A stretch of DNA of 51,702 bases from CAG-273 sp051891195 (GTDB taxonomy: Bacteria > Bacillota > Clostridia > TANB77 > CAG-508): positions 1-51,702 of the forward strand of contig JBJFEZ010000020.1 of NCBI GenBank assembly GCA_051891195.1, read 5' to 3'. The notes below the pieces were generated by a model. The model saw only the letters and a list, made by a program, of their open reading frames with translations. It had not been told where the DNA came from and made no database searches. The translations under genes were made by a program, and so were the position numbers. Below, piece after piece: positions 51,181 to 51,702 of the stretch (position 1 is the first letter of the stretch; every line of letters begins with the position of its first letter).

Positions 51181-51214
51181 AAATCTCCATTTTAATTAAT
51201 AATGGAGGTTTTTT
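51181..51214 (+). promoter_or_regulatory. Terminator-like hairpin containing a ribosome site
   Basis: AAATCTCCATT (51181-51191) pairs with AATGGAGGTTT (51201-51211) followed by Ts, and the ATG of the next gene is at 51216. The GGAGG of that gene lies inside the stem, so the hairpin could both end the UPF0182 transcript and limit translation of the DUF5665 gene. Confidence 0.6.
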
Positions 51215-51215
51215 A

Positions 51216-51509
51216 ATGTTCAAAAGAAAGAAAAAAATAGAAAGTGAATTAAATAACAATTTAAAACAGCTAAACTTTGTGCTAACCAAAAACAATATTT
51301 TAGAAATATCCGAATTATTAGGAAATAAAAAGCAATTAATAATACGAAATTTGTTATCTGGAATAGCAAAAGGAATAGGCATAGGAATTGGGTTTACTAT
51401 TTTAACTGCTGTTCTATTAATAATACTTCAAAAAATAGTTACATTAAATATACCTGTAATAGGAGACTATATAGCAGATATAGTAAAAATTGTGGAAAAT
51501 AAAATATAA
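51216..51509 (+). CDS. DUF5665 membrane protein
   Basis: The 97-residue protein has a charged N-terminal region (MFKRKKKIESELNNNLKQLN), a helix ILEISELLGNKKQLIIRN, and one membrane segment (IAKGIGIGIGFTILTAVLLIIL). The end, NIPVIGDYIADIVKIVENKI, together with the GIGKGIGIG-type Gly-rich start of the segment, matches DUF5665, a small family with no known function. The ribosome site GGAGG, seven or eight bases before the ATG, lies in a hairpin stem. Confidence 0.8.
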   Translation: MFKRKKKIESELNNNLKQLNFVLTKNNILEISELLGNKKQLIIRNLLSGIAKGIGIGIGFTILTAVLLIILQKIVTLNIPVIGDYIADIVKIVENKI

Positions 51510-51520
51510 AAAGGAATGTA

Positions 51521-51560
51521 AGGGAGAACATTGATCTCCGGTTCTGCGGGGGAATTGCTA
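51521..51560 (+). other. GC-rich intergenic segment
   Basis: GGAGA pairs with TCTCC, and the overlapping AGAAC can instead pair with GTTCT, in an otherwise AT-rich gap. GGGAGAACATTG is shared with 30545-30556, also upstream of a surface-type gene. Nothing else is visible between 51510 and the next promoter. Confidence 0.35.
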
Positions 51561-51603
51561 AAAGAAAATAATAAATTTAGCCTGTCATTTTTGTGTACAA
51601 ACA

Positions 51604-51632
51604 TTGAAAACTAAAACAAAGTGTTTTATAAT
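51604..51632 (+). promoter_or_regulatory. Promoter of the gene at the right edge
   Basis: TTGAAA (51604-51609) and TATAAT (51627-51632) are 17 bases apart; AAAGGAGG follows at 51647-51654. Confidence 0.7.
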
Positions 51633-51665
51633 AAAATTAAGTAATTAAAGGAGGAACAAAAGAAA

Positions 51666-51702
51666 ATGAAAAAAGAGAAACAAAAGTCTTATTATTCACA
51701 AT
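51666..51702 (+). CDS. Start of a gene cut by the window edge
   Basis: The ATG at 51666 follows AAAGGAGG by about 11 bases and a good promoter. Only twelve codons are visible (MKKEKQKSYYSQ), basic and Tyr-containing. The product cannot be named. Confidence 0.6.
   Translation, partial: MKKEKQKSYYSQ

Overview
The window is AT-rich bacterial DNA with strong purine-rich ribosome binding sites, short operons, GTG/TTG starts, a T-box riboswitch, a YtxC-type sporulation protein, FtsEX with two M23 hydrolases, and paired half-size transketolase genes. Together these point to a low-GC Bacillota (Clostridia), probably an uncultured gut lineage. The phylum is well supported; the finer placement is inference.

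Bases 1-3440 hold the most notable locus, a diversity-generating retroelement (DGR). The truncated 3' end of a target gene (1-274) carries a variable repeat (VR, 30-188). An almost identical template repeat (TR) lies at 1194-1352. The two differ at 22 of 159 positions, and 21 of those are adenines in the TR. Between them lie an Avd-like accessory gene and a small protein resembling MutS domain I. On the opposite strand, convergent with the TR, are a DGR-type reverse transcriptase and a second MutS-like protein. A small XRE regulator is divergent from these. Two MutS-like proteins and an inverted reverse transcriptase make this an atypical DGR.

Bases 3440-25300 are mostly housekeeping: trpS, obgE, T-box-controlled ileS, queA-tgt (queuosine tRNA modification), an HD phosphohydrolase, a divergent and shortened SecD/SecF pair, a rhodanese, ytxC, a GtrB-like glycosyltransferase, an alpha-glucan cluster (GH57, DUF4912, GT4) and a YlbF protein. 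Several membrane or exported proteins of unknown role are interspersed, including a membrane HExxH protein with a CBM-like domain and a WG-repeat protein.

Bases 25300-38300 hold a second membrane HExxH protein, a small membrane peptide, uraA-upp (uracil salvage), split transketolase, and a pilin-like surface protein. The C-terminus of that protein looks like a second DGR-type variable domain disrupted by a frameshift. Next come ftsE-ftsX, two M23 hydrolases and a C-terminal processing protease, a coherent cell-wall division module, followed by tRNA-Val, tRNA-Asp and tRNA-Phe.

Bases 38300-51702 contain two unknown genes (one behind a possible translational RNA switch), a TetR-controlled MMPL exporter with a secreted coiled-coil partner, an acyl-CoA synthetase, a 54-residue membrane protein, ftsY, a UPF0182 protein, a DUF5665 protein, and the start of a gene cut by the window edge.

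A structured intergenic repeat occurs three times (about 14888, 26047 and 37727). Its outer stems differ in sequence between copies but remain self-complementary. I saw no CRISPR array, rRNA or transposase.
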